Assembly: GCF_039521365.1 (NCBI RefSeq)
Contig: NZ_BAAACF010000012.1
Location: 1-64,000 of the forward strand
Direction: 5' to 3'
Source of the DNA: Clostridium_AW malenominatum
GTDB lineage: Bacteria > Bacillota > Clostridia > Clostridiales > Clostridiaceae
Length of the DNA stretch: 64,000 nt
The position numbers were made by a program, and so were the translations under genes. The notes beneath the pieces were generated by a model that was not told the DNA's origin, made no database searches, and worked only from the letters and a program-made list of their open reading frames with translations. This document shows, one piece after another, positions 50,848 to 60,590 of the stretch (within the stretch, counting starts at the first letter, position 1; each line of letters opens with the position of its first letter).

Positions 50848-51561
50848 CTAAAAAATAATATTGTTTCCTTTTAACTTTAAATATCTCTGTGTCCAAGGAC
50901 AGACTAATATGCACTTTCCGCAAACTCTTTCCTTTACTCCAAGCGTATCACTTCTCTTTCGTCCTTCATTTCTACAACTAAAAGCATCAAAGTAATTATC
51001 TCTATTCATATTTACCTTCCAGTTAACTCCCAATACAGCATTAGCTGGACATAAATCTTTGCACATATTACAATTCCCACATTTTCCTTCATTTATTGGT
51101 AATGCCACATCTAATTCTGCGTCAGTTAGTACGCTGGATAATCTTACAGCTGAACCAAACTCTTTTGTAATAAGTAACGCGCACTTTCCAATCCATCCAA
51201 TTCCTGCTCTAGTTGCTACTGTTTTATGCGGTAAAGTAGTTTTTAAAATTTCTTCATCTGTATGAACGATTTTTCTTACCTTAGGTAGCGCTTTAAATCC
51301 ATTATGTTTTATAATCTCCGCTGCATATTCATCAAGTTCATCTAAAAGATTATTTGCTCTTATATATTCATCGTAATAATCTTTTGTCGGCCCATTCTCT
51401 ATTCCAGCTATTATAAATGGATTTAGTGCTACTGCAATTGATATTCCATATCTATAACCCTCTCTTTGGTTTTCTGGAACATCCTTTAAATCTGCAAATC
51501 CAACAATTGAAGCGCCTTTTTCAATAAGTCCCTTTCTAATTTCATTACTTAGCTTATCCAC
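50848..51561 (-). CDS. QueG-like 4Fe-4S protein
   Basis: A protein of about 237 residues with two C-terminal 4Fe-4S motifs (CGNCNMCKDLCP and CGKCILVCPWTQRY) and the GWIGKCALLIT stretch of epoxyqueuosine reductase-like proteins. It is shorter than canonical QueG and lacks a HEAT domain, so it is a relative and not a sure queuosine enzyme. GGGGG is placed before a GTG at 51561; an ATG at 51579 is also in frame. Confidence 0.8.
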   Translation of the reverse strand: MDKLSNEIRKGLIEKGASIVGFADLKDVPENQREGYRYGISIAVALNPFIIAGIENGPTKDYYDEYIRANNLLDELDEYAAEIIKHNGFKALPKVRKIVHTDEEILKTTLPHKTVATRAGIGWIGKCALLITKEFGSAVRLSSVLTDAELDVALPINEGKCGNCNMCKDLCPANAVLGVNWKVNMNRDNYFDAFSCRNEGRKRSDTLGVKERVCGKCILVCPWTQRYLKLKGNNIIF

Positions 51562-51649
51562 TTTTATCCCCCATTTCATATAAATCCAATTGAAAATTAC
51601 ATCATGGTTTTTATACTTATAAAAAAATAAAGTATTATATTTATAGTGT

Positions 51650-52708
51650 TTAGTTATATTTATTTAAGTCTAAATTATGTTTTAAAAACTTATTTGTTAG
51701 CCATTCTGCAAACTTTTCCTTTTCTTCAAATTGAGGATAATGAGCAGAGTTTGAGTATAGTATAAATTCTTTTTCAATAGCCTTAATAGAGTCAAAATAT
51801 TCCTTAGCTGATTCAGTGGTTGTCATGTAATCGTATTGACCCATAATAAAGTAACATGGAATTTCTATACTCTTCACAAGACTAGGCAAAGGCCTCTTTG
51901 TAGATTCAGTTAATAATATATCTTGAGAAACAGACACTCCCTGAAAATAACGAACTACATCAAGTAAATTATATTCTGGATGAGTTAAAAAACCTTCAAG
52001 GTAGTCACCATTATCATCAATAAGCCTTGATGCTCCACCGTACTTTCTGACGTAATTTCTAGGAGTTGTAATGGTTCCTTTTTCAATATCACTTTTTAAT
52101 CTTTCAAGCTGTTCAAAATCATTACAATTTCCAGCTTTATGGGCCTGCTCAAGGCAATACTTCAAACTGTTTAACTCATTTTTAATTGGATCAGACATCT
52201 GACCAATACCAATATAGGCAGTAAATTTTTCTGGTGCTTTTTCAGCAGCCTGTAAAGCAATATAAGTTCCAAAGGAGTGCCCTACCAGCAATATTTTTTT
52301 CTTTTCAAATCGTTCTGAAATATAGTCTGTTATGGCTAATAAATCACTTACCAATAATTGTGATGTAATGTTTGAGTAATCTTCGAAAAAACTATATGAT
52401 TTACCGCTTCCCCTTTGATCATAATGGACAATGGTAAAATCTTTTTCTAATATATCTTGATATTTAGTCACATAAGGGATTTCTGAACAACCGGGTCCTC
52501 CATGTACAAAGATGATAATAGGGTTATTTTTATCCTTTCCTCTTATCATAAATTGGTGCTTTGCTCCGTTTATTGAGATTTGTGATAGTTCACTAATACT
52601 ATTTTCTCCTTTTATAGGTGGCGTCCAAGTTGGAAGGAATAACCCAATGATAATTATAATAATCATTGCTGTTAAAAACCATTTCATGAGTCTTCTTATT
52701 TTTTTCAA
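51650..52708 (-). CDS. Membrane-anchored alpha/beta hydrolase (proline iminopeptidase-like)
   Basis: A 352-residue protein with an N-terminal transmembrane anchor (about 8-26) and an alpha/beta-hydrolase domain: oxyanion-hole motif HGGPGCSE (about 69-76), nucleophile elbow GHSFGT (about 142-147, Ser144), and a late His in NSAHYPQF. The HGGPG motif is typical of proline iminopeptidases and related esterases. Starts with TTG after AAGGGGTG. The substrate is unknown. The gap 52709-52918 has no gene. Confidence 0.85.
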   Translation of the reverse strand: MKKIRRLMKWFLTAMIIIIIIGLFLPTWTPPIKGENSISELSQISINGAKHQFMIRGKDKNNPIIIFVHGGPGCSEIPYVTKYQDILEKDFTIVHYDQRGSGKSYSFFEDYSNITSQLLVSDLLAITDYISERFEKKKILLVGHSFGTYIALQAAEKAPEKFTAYIGIGQMSDPIKNELNSLKYCLEQAHKAGNCNDFEQLERLKSDIEKGTITTPRNYVRKYGGASRLIDDNGDYLEGFLTHPEYNLLDVVRYFQGVSVSQDILLTESTKRPLPSLVKSIEIPCYFIMGQYDYMTTTESAKEYFDSIKAIEKEFILYSNSAHYPQFEEKEKFAEWLTNKFLKHNLDLNKYN

Positions 52709-52918
52709 CGATTCACCCCTTCCGAAAATTAAATCATATTAATAATTCTTATTGTATTGTACCATTCCTTGAAAGAATTGAATTCCCAATAGAAAAACAG
52801 AGTTCCATCATTAGCCATTGCTAATGCGATAATAAGACCTATTGCGATTATTTATAAAGTATTCGGTTTTTAATTTTAGTCATTAAATAAGAAAAGTGCG
52901 TACTAAAGATAATAATTT

Positions 52919-53455
52919 TTATTTCTTTTGGCTTTTAATGAGTTTTGACAACCAAAACCATATCTCGTATCCTATGAATGTTCCTATTGTATTCATTAGT
53001 ACATCATCTAATTGCACAAAACGTCCAATAAATGTTTGAATAAATTCGATTATTACTGAAAAAACCAGACCTATTAAAATCCCATAACTCCATTTATCAC
53101 CGAGTTTTTTGAAAACAATTGGTGAAAAGAACCCAAAAGGAATAAATAGTGTCATATTTAATAAGCTTACCGTAGATAATCCTTCTTCAAATAATTTAAA
53201 TCTTAACTGTACATTTCCATTAAATATTGAAGTTGTTCCAAAATCACCACGCATAGGGCCCATAATACCCGTAATATTTAAAATCACTATAACTGTAAGA
53301 ACCCATGCGAACTCACATACAATATTAATCGGTTTAAATTCAAGTTTTCTTTTAACCAAGAATTTTATACTAGTAAACATAATGAAAATAATTATTGATA
53401 CTCGTATCGAATAAAGAAATGCTAATTTTCCTACTTGTAAATAACTATATAACAT
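52919..53455 (-). CDS. VanZ-like membrane protein
   Basis: A 178-residue protein with four to five transmembrane helices and the VanZ pattern (FNGNVQLRFKLFEEG, LNMTLFIPFGFFSPIV, IEFIQTFIGRFVQLDDVLMN). VanZ proteins lend low-level resistance to teicoplanin-like drugs in some hosts, but most clostridial members have no proven role. Confidence 0.85.
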   Translation of the reverse strand: MLYSYLQVGKLAFLYSIRVSIIIFIMFTSIKFLVKRKLEFKPINIVCEFAWVLTVIVILNITGIMGPMRGDFGTTSIFNGNVQLRFKLFEEGLSTVSLLNMTLFIPFGFFSPIVFKKLGDKWSYGILIGLVFSVIIEFIQTFIGRFVQLDDVLMNTIGTFIGYEIWFWLSKLIKSQKK

Positions 53456-53636
53456 ATTTATTCCCCCGTCTTTGATTACAGACTATATAAATAATCTTCT
53501 ATTCACCTTATTATACAAATATATCTTAACTCATAAGAAAAATGTATCATGTGAAAGACGACTTAGTCATTGATGTAAAAACATCGTAAAATTCATATTA
53601 AATAATACGGTGTTTAGGTAAATTGGAATTTGTTTA

Positions 53637-54131
53637 TTACAATAGTTTAAAATATTTCTTAAGTGCATTAACATGCATAAGAAAAAAACTATCTGGATTA
53701 TCTTTCAGCATATCTTTTATAATATCTGCTTTTTCCCAACGAATATTTTGAGTTTCATTTGTTGATTCAAGCAATATTCCATCAGCTTCACAAATGAATG
53801 TATTTAAAATAAGAGAATATGCCCCTGATAAATTTTGAGTAACACAATATGGTTGAAAACTTATAACTCTATTACCATTAACATAAGATTGCAAGCTACA
53901 CTCTTCTCCATTTATTTTGGTAATAATTAATCCTGTTTCTTCTTTTACTTCTCTACGCAACGCTTCGAAAATATTTTCGTATTCTCTAATCTTTCCGGCT
54001 GGAATTTCAACCATTCCATTTTCTTTTTCACTATCTTCTTTTTGTCTTTCCTGTACCAAAATAAATTTTTCTCCATTAATTTCTTTTTCAATAATTGCAC
54101 CTACTGCTGGCTTAGCAAACTTCTCCATCAT
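53637..54131 (-). CDS. Nudix hydrolase
   Basis: A 164-residue protein with a Nudix box, GKIREYENIFEALRREVKEE followed by TGLI, that fits GX5EX7REUXEEXGU. It hydrolyses a nucleoside diphosphate derivative, perhaps an ADP-ribose-like compound. AAGGAG precedes the ATG. Single gene. Confidence 0.9.
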   Translation of the reverse strand: MMEKFAKPAVGAIIEKEINGEKFILVQERQKEDSEKENGMVEIPAGKIREYENIFEALRREVKEETGLIITKINGEECSLQSYVNGNRVISFQPYCVTQNLSGAYSLILNTFICEADGILLESTNETQNIRWEKADIIKDMLKDNPDSFFLMHVNALKKYFKLL

Positions 54132-54263
54132 TTTTATCTCCTTAATTTATAAAGTTTATTTTCTAAATTCCTGTTTATCTGTAAGATTATATAAATAATC
54201 GTTATTTCGTAGTTATTTACAAGTCTGAAATAATAATTATCCTATTTCTGTTAAATCAGTATT

Positions 54264-54788
54264 TTAGAATTTACTATTTGATGTAGCGATACTATATCTA
54301 TGCACATGTTCATTCTCGTCTTGAATAAAAATAGTTTCTATCAATTTACCATTATTTTTTTCTATGATTTTTTTCGATTGTATGTTATCTATATTACAAG
54401 TCACCATTGCCTCTTTTATACCTATTTTTTCTGCTTCAACTAACGCTAATTTAAGTATTTGAGTACCATAACCCCTTTTTCTATGATATGGTGATATATC
54501 ATAGCCTATATGACCATCTGCTAGCACATCTTGATGCCTAATTCTTATAACTCCTACTACTTCATTATTATCAATTAACCAGAAGCTTGAAGTTATAACC
54601 CATCCTAGAGGTAATTCTATTCCTTTAGAATAATTATCTAAGTCATTTAAATATTCATTAAAATTCTCTAATGCTTTTTTATAAAAATTATAATAAAAAT
54701 TTTCATCTGAATTTTTATATGATTGCACATACTCTTCAAAACTCTTTTGGTATTCTTTATTGGGTTTGGACAAAAATAAAGCTTTCAT
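54264..54788 (-). CDS. GNAT-family N-acetyltransferase
   Basis: A 174-residue acetyltransferase with the acetyl-CoA loop HIGYDISPYHRKRGYGTQIL and the block CNIDNIQSKKIIEKNNGKLI typical of the RimI/YkkB-like group. The substrate is unknown. Single gene. Confidence 0.88.
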   Translation of the reverse strand: MKALFLSKPNKEYQKSFEEYVQSYKNSDENFYYNFYKKALENFNEYLNDLDNYSKGIELPLGWVITSSFWLIDNNEVVGVIRIRHQDVLADGHIGYDISPYHRKRGYGTQILKLALVEAEKIGIKEAMVTCNIDNIQSKKIIEKNNGKLIETIFIQDENEHVHRYSIATSNSKF

Positions 54789-55080
54789 AATCCGTCATCC
54801 CTCCTTGCATAACTTAATTCCCAAAATATTACTATAATGAATTAATTATAGCATATTTTATAAATACCGCATTATTCAATTTTCAAAGAACAAATTCTAT
54901 TAGTTATTTCGCAATAGTTTCAATGGAATTTAAAGATGATGATTCCTTTTCAATACAGAAATCATCTCCTTAACTTATCACAGTCTTTTTTATAATGTCC
55001 TTTACAAAGGGTACATTTTATTCTATATCTTATACTAGTATTTTTTATGGTACAACCTTAACAACTTTTACCAAATAAAA
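54789..55080. other. Gap without a firm gene; small Cys-motif frame
   Basis: Mostly AT-rich. On the minus strand (about 54970-55055) a short open frame without an ATG encodes KNTSIRYRIKCTLCKGHYKK and then DCDKLRR, a CxxC...C pattern. It could be a small protein that starts at ATA or has lost its start, or a relic of a zinc-ribbon protein. Confidence 0.3.
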
Positions 55081-55118
55081 ATGAGCCATAAACTATATAA
55101 AACTAGTTTATGGCTCAT
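55081..55118 (-). terminator. Terminator after RidA gene
   Basis: A perfect 15-bp stem (ATGAGCCATAAACTA and its complement), 8-nt loop, then TTTTATTT on the minus strand. Confidence 0.9.
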
Positions 55119-55126
55119 TAAGCTAA

Positions 55127-55534
55127 TTATTTTGCAACCCATAATTCTATTTCTATTTTTAATTCAGGTAAGCCTAATGCACTTATATATGCAATAGTCA
55201 TCGAAGGGTACTCTGTACCAAATAATGAATCCCACTTACCATCGAAATAATCCCAGTCAATTTCTTCAGTTGCCCAAATATTAACCTTAAATACATTATC
55301 AGCAGATAATTGTTGAGCTGCTAATAGATCAGCAATATTTTTAAAGGTATTTTCCACTTGGTCATTAATTGATTCAGGAATATTGTTACTCCTATCTATA
55401 CCTATTTGGCCTGAAGTTACAAAAATATCAGCATTTTTCGGTATCTTTGTTATATGGCTATATTTTCCCACAGGCGACGGAATATTTGCAGGATTTACTT
55501 TTTGAATATTTGTACTATTCTCTTTATTTATCAT
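55127..55534 (-). CDS. RidA-family enamine/imine deaminase
   Basis: A 135-residue RidA/YjgF protein: SPVGKYSHITKI, VTSGQIGID, VENTFKNIADLLAA and the C-terminal PELKIEIELWVAK. The canonical arginine is not in its usual place near the end (PELKIEIE for P..VRVEVE-like), so it may be one of the RidA subgroups with a different reaction. Single gene. Confidence 0.85.
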   Translation of the reverse strand: MINKENSTNIQKVNPANIPSPVGKYSHITKIPKNADIFVTSGQIGIDRSNNIPESINDQVENTFKNIADLLAAQQLSADNVFKVNIWATEEIDWDYFDGKWDSLFGTEYPSMTIAYISALGLPELKIEIELWVAK

Positions 55535-55792
55535 TTATTTATACCTCACTTTATTAATTTTATAACAACCTTTAAAATTAAACGTTCAAATTATAATTCA
55601 TATGTTTTATAATTTAATTTAATTTTATCATACACTCTTTACTTATTGCACGTTTAAGAATACCTCTGTAAAGATTTCGAGCACAAATTATCTTCGCTGT
55701 TTGTTTAAGTTTATCTATAGTAAATTATAATCCTCTTTATATAAAAGTATAAAAAAAGTGGATACTTAATCTTAGACTAAGTATCCACTTTA

Positions 55793-56062
55793 CTATATGT
55801 TATGTTGGCATATTATTCTTCTTATACTACTTTGAGATAGATAATATTCTTCAGCAAGCTGTTTAACTGATATACCTTCTTTATATTTATTATATATATC
55901 TATATTTCTTTCTCTTATCTCAAGCTTTGAACCACTTGATTCACCCCAAGATCTCTTATTTTCAAATTTTCTTGGTATATATAAGTAACCGCCATCCATG
56001 TACTCTTGAATTAATTCAAGAACATCTTTAGGTAATATATCTTGTGCTTTTTTATATTTCAC
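55793..56062 (-). CDS. CD3324-like small DNA-binding protein
   Basis: An 89-residue protein matching the CD3324 family of clostridia: KAQDILPKDVLELIQEYMDG, YIPRK, then a C-terminal helix-turn-helix (GISVKQLAEEYYLSQSSIRR). It resembles a short Mor-type regulator. Its targets are unknown. Confidence 0.85.
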   Translation of the reverse strand: MKYKKAQDILPKDVLELIQEYMDGGYLYIPRKFENKRSWGESSGSKLEIRERNIDIYNKYKEGISVKQLAEEYYLSQSSIRRIICQHNI

Positions 56063-56170
56063 TTTATCTACTCCTATTTACTTTTGGGGTAAATAATTAA
56101 GCAAAAACTGCACAAAACACTTATTTAAATTTTTATATAAAACCCCTAACAAATCATGTTTTGATTGATA

Positions 56171-56230
56171 TTACAGTCTTTGCTCGGAGCTTAATTCAAT
56201 GAATCTGATTAAATTTATTGACATATCCAT
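56171..56230 (-). CDS. Possible 19-residue peptide in the gap 56063-56419
   Basis: A short frame, MDMSINLIRFIELSSEQRL, preceded directly by AGGGGGG. The spacing is short for the first ATG and better (about 6 nt) for the second ATG at 56224. It might be a leader peptide or be meaningless. Nothing else was seen in this 357-bp gap. Confidence 0.2.
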   Translation of the reverse strand: MDMSINLIRFIELSSEQRL

Positions 56231-56419
56231 CCCCCCTTTATAATTTATTTGTTCATATTTTTATTTATTTTTTTCCTGTAAAATAATTCTGTCTATGCTT
56301 TTTCTTGATTATGTTTATTAACGCAATAGTCTTTGCTACACGTTAATAATAAGCTTTCTCATAAATAATTGTCCTCCCTTTTTCTTACTGTTTTTATTTT
56401 AAATTTTCTGTAGCAAAAG

Positions 56420-57058
56420 TTATTTGATAGACTTAATTTTATCTAAATCTGGGCTACATAGTACTTCAAGATTTTTAAATATCTTTTCTCCAGACCAATC
56501 CCACCATTTTAATTTTAATAAGTAATCAATTAATTCATCATCAAATCTCTTCTTTATGATCGTGCATGGATTACCTCCAGCGATATGATATGGAGGAACA
56601 TCTTTTGTCACTACAGAGTTAGCAGCAATAATTGAGCCGTCTCCAATATGCACACCAGGCATTACTGTAACATTCTGCCCAATCCATACATCATTTCCAA
56701 CTACGGTATCACCTTTAAATGGTAAATCTTCAAGTGTAGGTGTAGCTTTTTCCCATCCATTTCCCATAATATTAAAAGGATAGGTTGTTACAGAGTTCAT
56801 TCTGTGGTTTGCACCGTTCATAACAAATTCTATTCCTTTTGCTATGGCACAAAACTTACCTATAATAAGTTTATCACCTATAAATTCATAATGGTGTGTA
56901 ACATGTTCTTCAAACTTTTCTGCTCCATTTACATCATCATAATAGGTGTAATCTCCAACCTTAATATTAGGGTTTTTAACAACATTTTTTACATAGCAAA
57001 TGCTCTTTATGTTTTCATTAGGGTAAATACTGTTTGGGTTTGGCCCAAAATTATTCAT
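56420..57058 (-). CDS. Vat-type (xenobiotic) O-acetyltransferase
   Basis: A 212-residue left-handed beta-helix acetyltransferase. Block by block it matches streptogramin A acetyltransferases (Vat): GDKLIIGKFCAIAKG, FVMNGANHRMNSV with the catalytic His85, GDTVVGNDVWIGQNVTVMPG, VHIGDGSIIAANSVVTKDV, GGNPCTIIKKRF. It could acetylate streptogramin A or a similar drug. Close relatives with other substrates (CatB-like) exist. A strong terminator in its leader suggests control by attenuation. Confidence 0.85.
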   Translation of the reverse strand: MNNFGPNPNSIYPNENIKSICYVKNVVKNPNIKVGDYTYYDDVNGAEKFEEHVTHHYEFIGDKLIIGKFCAIAKGIEFVMNGANHRMNSVTTYPFNIMGNGWEKATPTLEDLPFKGDTVVGNDVWIGQNVTVMPGVHIGDGSIIAANSVVTKDVPPYHIAGGNPCTIIKKRFDDELIDYLLKLKWWDWSGEKIFKNLEVLCSPDLDKIKSIK

Positions 57059-57104
57059 ACATCTTCTCTCCTTTACAGTTGAATTTAATTTTTTCTATAA
57101 AAAA

Positions 57105-57138
57105 ATCCCCACAGATGAACAATATCATCCATGGGGAT
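57105..57138 (-). terminator. Terminator in the leader of the Vat-type gene
   Basis: ATCCCCA-TG-GATGA and TCATC-TG-TGGGGAT form a strong hairpin with a T-run (TTTTTTTAT), about 45 nt before the ATG. It could be the 3' end of the upstream nucleotidyltransferase transcript, 330 bp away, or an attenuator of this gene. Upstream in the leader is a 7-codon frame MGKYIVH. Confidence 0.75.
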
Positions 57139-57468
57139 CTTTCTTATATAAGTATCTCTTAATATATTCAAATTAAACTTAATGCACAATATATTTACCC
57201 ATATTTTAATTGTAATATAAATAAGCATATATATTTATATGTGCATTGATAGTTATTTTATTTTTATATAAAAGAGTTTAATAGACGATATTGTTCTTAA
57301 AATGCATCATTAAATAAAGTTCCATTCTAGAACCTTTAAAGCATTTCACACTATTTATTTTTAATAGTTTAGTTAAGAACAACCTTAATCATCCGATTAA
57401 ATCTCCTTTTTCCATAATTATAATTTTAGTTAATCTTATAATAAAACCCTATTATTGTCAACAAGTAT

Positions 57469-58056
57469 TTATTTCTTTAAATACAAATTGAATTCATCCA
57501 ACGATTTTATATTTTCATCTAATACTGCTTTATAAATTAGATAACTAGTAACTATCCTACCATATTCAGGTTTTTCTGCCCATGTTTTTTTAATACGCAG
57601 TATGATTTCTTTTTTCTCTGGAGTTAATTTAGAAGGTATTGTCTTTATATGCTTTAAGTCTGGTTGTCTTTCTGGTTGGTCTACAAACCATATATCTACT
57701 TTCCAAATATGATTTGTATTAGACTTGCATTTAAGACTAAAGTAAAAACCATCAGGATAAATATGAGGTTCTTCATTCCATGTATCTGTATCATTTTTGA
57801 ACTTCAACTCTCTAACATAGGGGCTTGCCATTAAGTCCTTAGCTATATCAGCTATTTTCTCAATATTTAAGTCATTACAAACTACTGTAATATCTAAATC
57901 TCGCCATACCATTAACCCTAATGCAGAACTTCCTACTCTAATAGGTTCTCCTACTCTTTGTAATAACTCATTAAGATTTAATAACTTCTCCAATTCTGAA
58001 GCTTCCATTTGTAAATCACTTTGCATTTGAAACAATTCTTCCCTTGTAGAATTCAT
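57469..58056 (-). CDS. Nucleotidyltransferase-fold protein
   Basis: A 195-residue protein with the nucleotidyltransferase motif GSSALGLMVWRDLDI (about 42-56: GS...D-D) and a third acidic position in WKVDIWFVD. The fold is shared by aminoglycoside-modifying and MNT-type enzymes, but its target is unknown. The region 57139-57468 downstream is AT-rich with no gene. Confidence 0.75.
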   Translation of the reverse strand: MNSTREELFQMQSDLQMEASELEKLLNLNELLQRVGEPIRVGSSALGLMVWRDLDITVVCNDLNIEKIADIAKDLMASPYVRELKFKNDTDTWNEEPHIYPDGFYFSLKCKSNTNHIWKVDIWFVDQPERQPDLKHIKTIPSKLTPEKKEIILRIKKTWAEKPEYGRIVTSYLIYKAVLDENIKSLDEFNLYLKK

Positions 58057-58151
58057 TTTGTCCTCCTTTAGCTTATCATAAAATTTAATAGGATTAATTA
58101 CTTTCGCTTATTATTTTAACATAATATTATCATTATCCCTATGAAGAACCA

Positions 58152-59171
58152 TTAATCATCTGTAAAAGTTGCCATACTTGACAAAGGAAATATTAATGTA
58201 ACTTTAGTTCCTTTATTAACCTCAGAGTCAATACTAATTTTCAATCCCAATTTTAAACAAAGCTTTTCACATAGATACAAGCCCATTCCTGTGCTTTTGC
58301 TAAATCTTCTTCCGTTCTCACCAGTGAAGCCTTTTTCAAAGACTCTATTTATATCTTTATCTATTATACCTACTCCATTATCATCTATAATTAACATTAC
58401 TAAATTAGCTTTTTTAACTGAATATATATTTATCATTGGCTCTTTATTACTTGAATACTTTATAGAGTTTCCGATTATCTGATTAATAATAAATTCAGTC
58501 CATTTTCCATCAGTATATACAACTTCATTAATATCTTTTATATCTAATTTTATTTTTTTATAAATAAAATCTCTATAATTTCTTTTGACTACATTTCTTA
58601 CTACATTATCAAGGTTGGTTTGTTTTATAATATAATCTTTATCAACATTATTACTTCGGGAATAATAAAGCACCTGTTCCACAAATCCCTCAATTCTATC
58701 CATCTGGAAGTCTATTTTATTAGCTACTTCATCTCTATTATTTTCAATTATCAGCTTTGTAGAAGCTATTGGTGTTTTAATTTCATGGACCCATGCCTCT
58801 ATGTATTCTCTATAATCTGATTGCATATCTTTATAGTATTTTACATTTTCATGCATATCTCTGCTTATTTCTTTAAGTATAGAATTAAGTTTTTCCCCTT
58901 GCATAAAGTTTGCTTCCTTTATCATCTCTGGAAGTAGATATTTCTTGTCCAATTTTTCTAATACGCTATTAATCTCATCATAATAATTTTTATATTTTAT
59001 AAATTCTAAAGCCATATATGAAACTAATGGAAAAAACCAGATAGCAAAAATAAATACAATTATAATGTAATTAATATTAATGACAATCATTATAGCTGCT
59101 AATACCATAAACATCATCATATTGCATGATATTATAACAATTTTATCCTTAATAAATTCTCCTATGCTCAT
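58152..59171 (-). CDS. Intramembrane-sensing histidine kinase (BceS-like)
   Basis: A 339-residue kinase with two close transmembrane helices (about 10-31 and 35-56) and almost no outer loop. The phospho-acceptor is His129 in WVHEIKTPIAS, and the ATPase domain has DDNGVGIIDKD and STGMGLYLCEKL. This is the BceS/intramembrane-sensing layout, where the input comes from a partner ABC transporter. It overlaps the regulator by 4 bp. Confidence 0.92.
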   Translation of the reverse strand: MSIGEFIKDKIVIISCNMMMFMVLAAIMIVININYIIIVFIFAIWFFPLVSYMALEFIKYKNYYDEINSVLEKLDKKYLLPEMIKEANFMQGEKLNSILKEISRDMHENVKYYKDMQSDYREYIEAWVHEIKTPIASTKLIIENNRDEVANKIDFQMDRIEGFVEQVLYYSRSNNVDKDYIIKQTNLDNVVRNVVKRNYRDFIYKKIKLDIKDINEVVYTDGKWTEFIINQIIGNSIKYSSNKEPMINIYSVKKANLVMLIIDDNGVGIIDKDINRVFEKGFTGENGRRFSKSTGMGLYLCEKLCLKLGLKISIDSEVNKGTKVTLIFPLSSMATFTDD

Positions 59172-59839
59172 GGCATTATATACCCTAACCCTCTTCTTGT
59201 TTCTATTGGATTTTCTATGCCTATCTCTTCAAGCTTTTTTCTTAATCTATTGATATTAACAGTTAAGGTGCTATCATCCACAAAATAATCTGCTTTCCAC
59301 AAGTATTCCATAAGTGAATTTCTTTTTACTATATTCCCCCTATTATTTATTAAATAAGAAAGTATCTTAACCTCATTTTTAGTCAAATCTAAAGATTTAT
59401 TTTTATAAATAACCGTTGCATTTGAAAGATTTAAATTAAAATCCTTATACCTTAATATATTATTAGTTTTTAAGTTTCCATATGTTCTTTTTAATACATT
59501 TGTTATCCTTGCTAATAATATTTCTGTATTATAAGGCTTTGTTATAAAATCATCTGCCCCTAAATTCATACTAATCAATTCATCTACTTCACTGTCTCTA
59601 CTTGTAACTATTATAATTGGAACATCTGATGTTTTACGTATTCCTCTACATATATAATAGCCATCAAATTCCGGAAGGTTTATGTCTAGTAATATAAGGT
59701 TTGCATTCTCATTTTCAATATATTGTATTATATTACTAAACTCTACAGGTGCATTTACTTCGTATCCATACTTTTTTAAAAAATCCTGTAATTCTTCTCT
59801 TATGACTTCATCATCTTCAATAATAAGGATTTTTTTCAT
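59168..59839 (-). CDS. OmpR-family response regulator (BceR-like)
   Basis: A 223-residue regulator with acidic residues EDD (8-10), Asp52 (LLDINLPEFDG), MNLGADDFITKPYNTE and a winged helix (LTKNEVKILSYLINNRG, then DSTLTVNINRLRKKLEEIG). It partners the BceS-like kinase. Likely targets are the ABC transporter genes upstream. Confidence 0.92.
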   Translation of the reverse strand: MKKILIIEDDEVIREELQDFLKKYGYEVNAPVEFSNIIQYIENENANLILLDINLPEFDGYYICRGIRKTSDVPIIIVTSRDSEVDELISMNLGADDFITKPYNTEILLARITNVLKRTYGNLKTNNILRYKDFNLNLSNATVIYKNKSLDLTKNEVKILSYLINNRGNIVKRNSLMEYLWKADYFVDDSTLTVNINRLRKKLEEIGIENPIETRRGLGYIMP

Positions 59840-59873
59840 TACTTACTCTACCTCCCTAACATAATTAATATCC

Positions 59874-60590
59874 TCATATTTTACGTTTCTTTTGAATACC
59901 AGATAGCAGCATCATTCCAAGTCCAGTTAGTCCATATATAACTTTTCCAATTACTACACTTGCAGGTATAGAGAAAGCCGGTTCAACCACATCAAGAGAT
60001 TGTGGATATTTTGTAAAGAAGTTTCCTCCAAATAAATCAACTGCATATGGCAATGGAATGAAACTTACTAATATTACTGCTGTCATAAGTACAAAAACTA
60101 ATCCTTGGTGATATTGCCCTCCAAGAACTCCTAAACCAAACACAAACAACATAGCGGGCAACAGTGTTATAACTGTGGGTAATACAAGACTTCCAATATT
60201 AGTAAAGTGAAAATTCACAGCATAGAAGTAGAAGCTATAGGCAATAGGTACTGCAGAAATTAAAATAAATCCTACAATAATAGTGCCAAAGCGGAGCATT
60301 TGAAACTTAAATGGATCAATAGGAGTTGCTTTAGTTAACGCCTGCACACTCTTTTCCTGTCTTAGATAAAGAAAAGATATAAAAAATAGTAACGTAACAA
60401 GCAATATTGGTAACACTTTAGCAAGGTATGTTCCATAGCTCCAGCCGGAGAATGGGGCAGTATTTGAAACCCCAAGAATTATATCTCTACACATAATTTC
60501 ACGACTATAGAGAGCAGAAATAATAAGCAATCCTAAGAAAAATTTATTTATAATCAGCCTTTTAAGTTCATATTTAAATATTCTATTCAA
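59874..60590 (-). CDS. ABC-2-type permease
   Basis: A 238-residue membrane protein with six hydrophobic segments and the opening NRIFKYELKRLIINKFFLG. It follows the permease-peptidase gene with an 8-bp overlap, so the two are translated together and probably form the membrane part of one ABC transporter. Confidence 0.8.
   Translation of the reverse strand: MNRIFKYELKRLIINKFFLGLLIISALYSREIMCRDIILGVSNTAPFSGWSYGTYLAKVLPILLVTLLFFISFLYLRQEKSVQALTKATPIDPFKFQMLRFGTIIVGFILISAVPIAYSFYFYAVNFHFTNIGSLVLPTVITLLPAMLFVFGLGVLGGQYHQGLVFVLMTAVILVSFIPLPYAVDLFGGNFFTKYPQSLDVVEPAFSIPASVVIGKVIYGLTGLGMMLLSGIQKKRKI

Noticed and set aside
49770..53625. Repeat family built on AATAATACGGTG
   Set aside because: Only two good copies (near 49770 and 53605) were seen, too few and too short to separate from chance.
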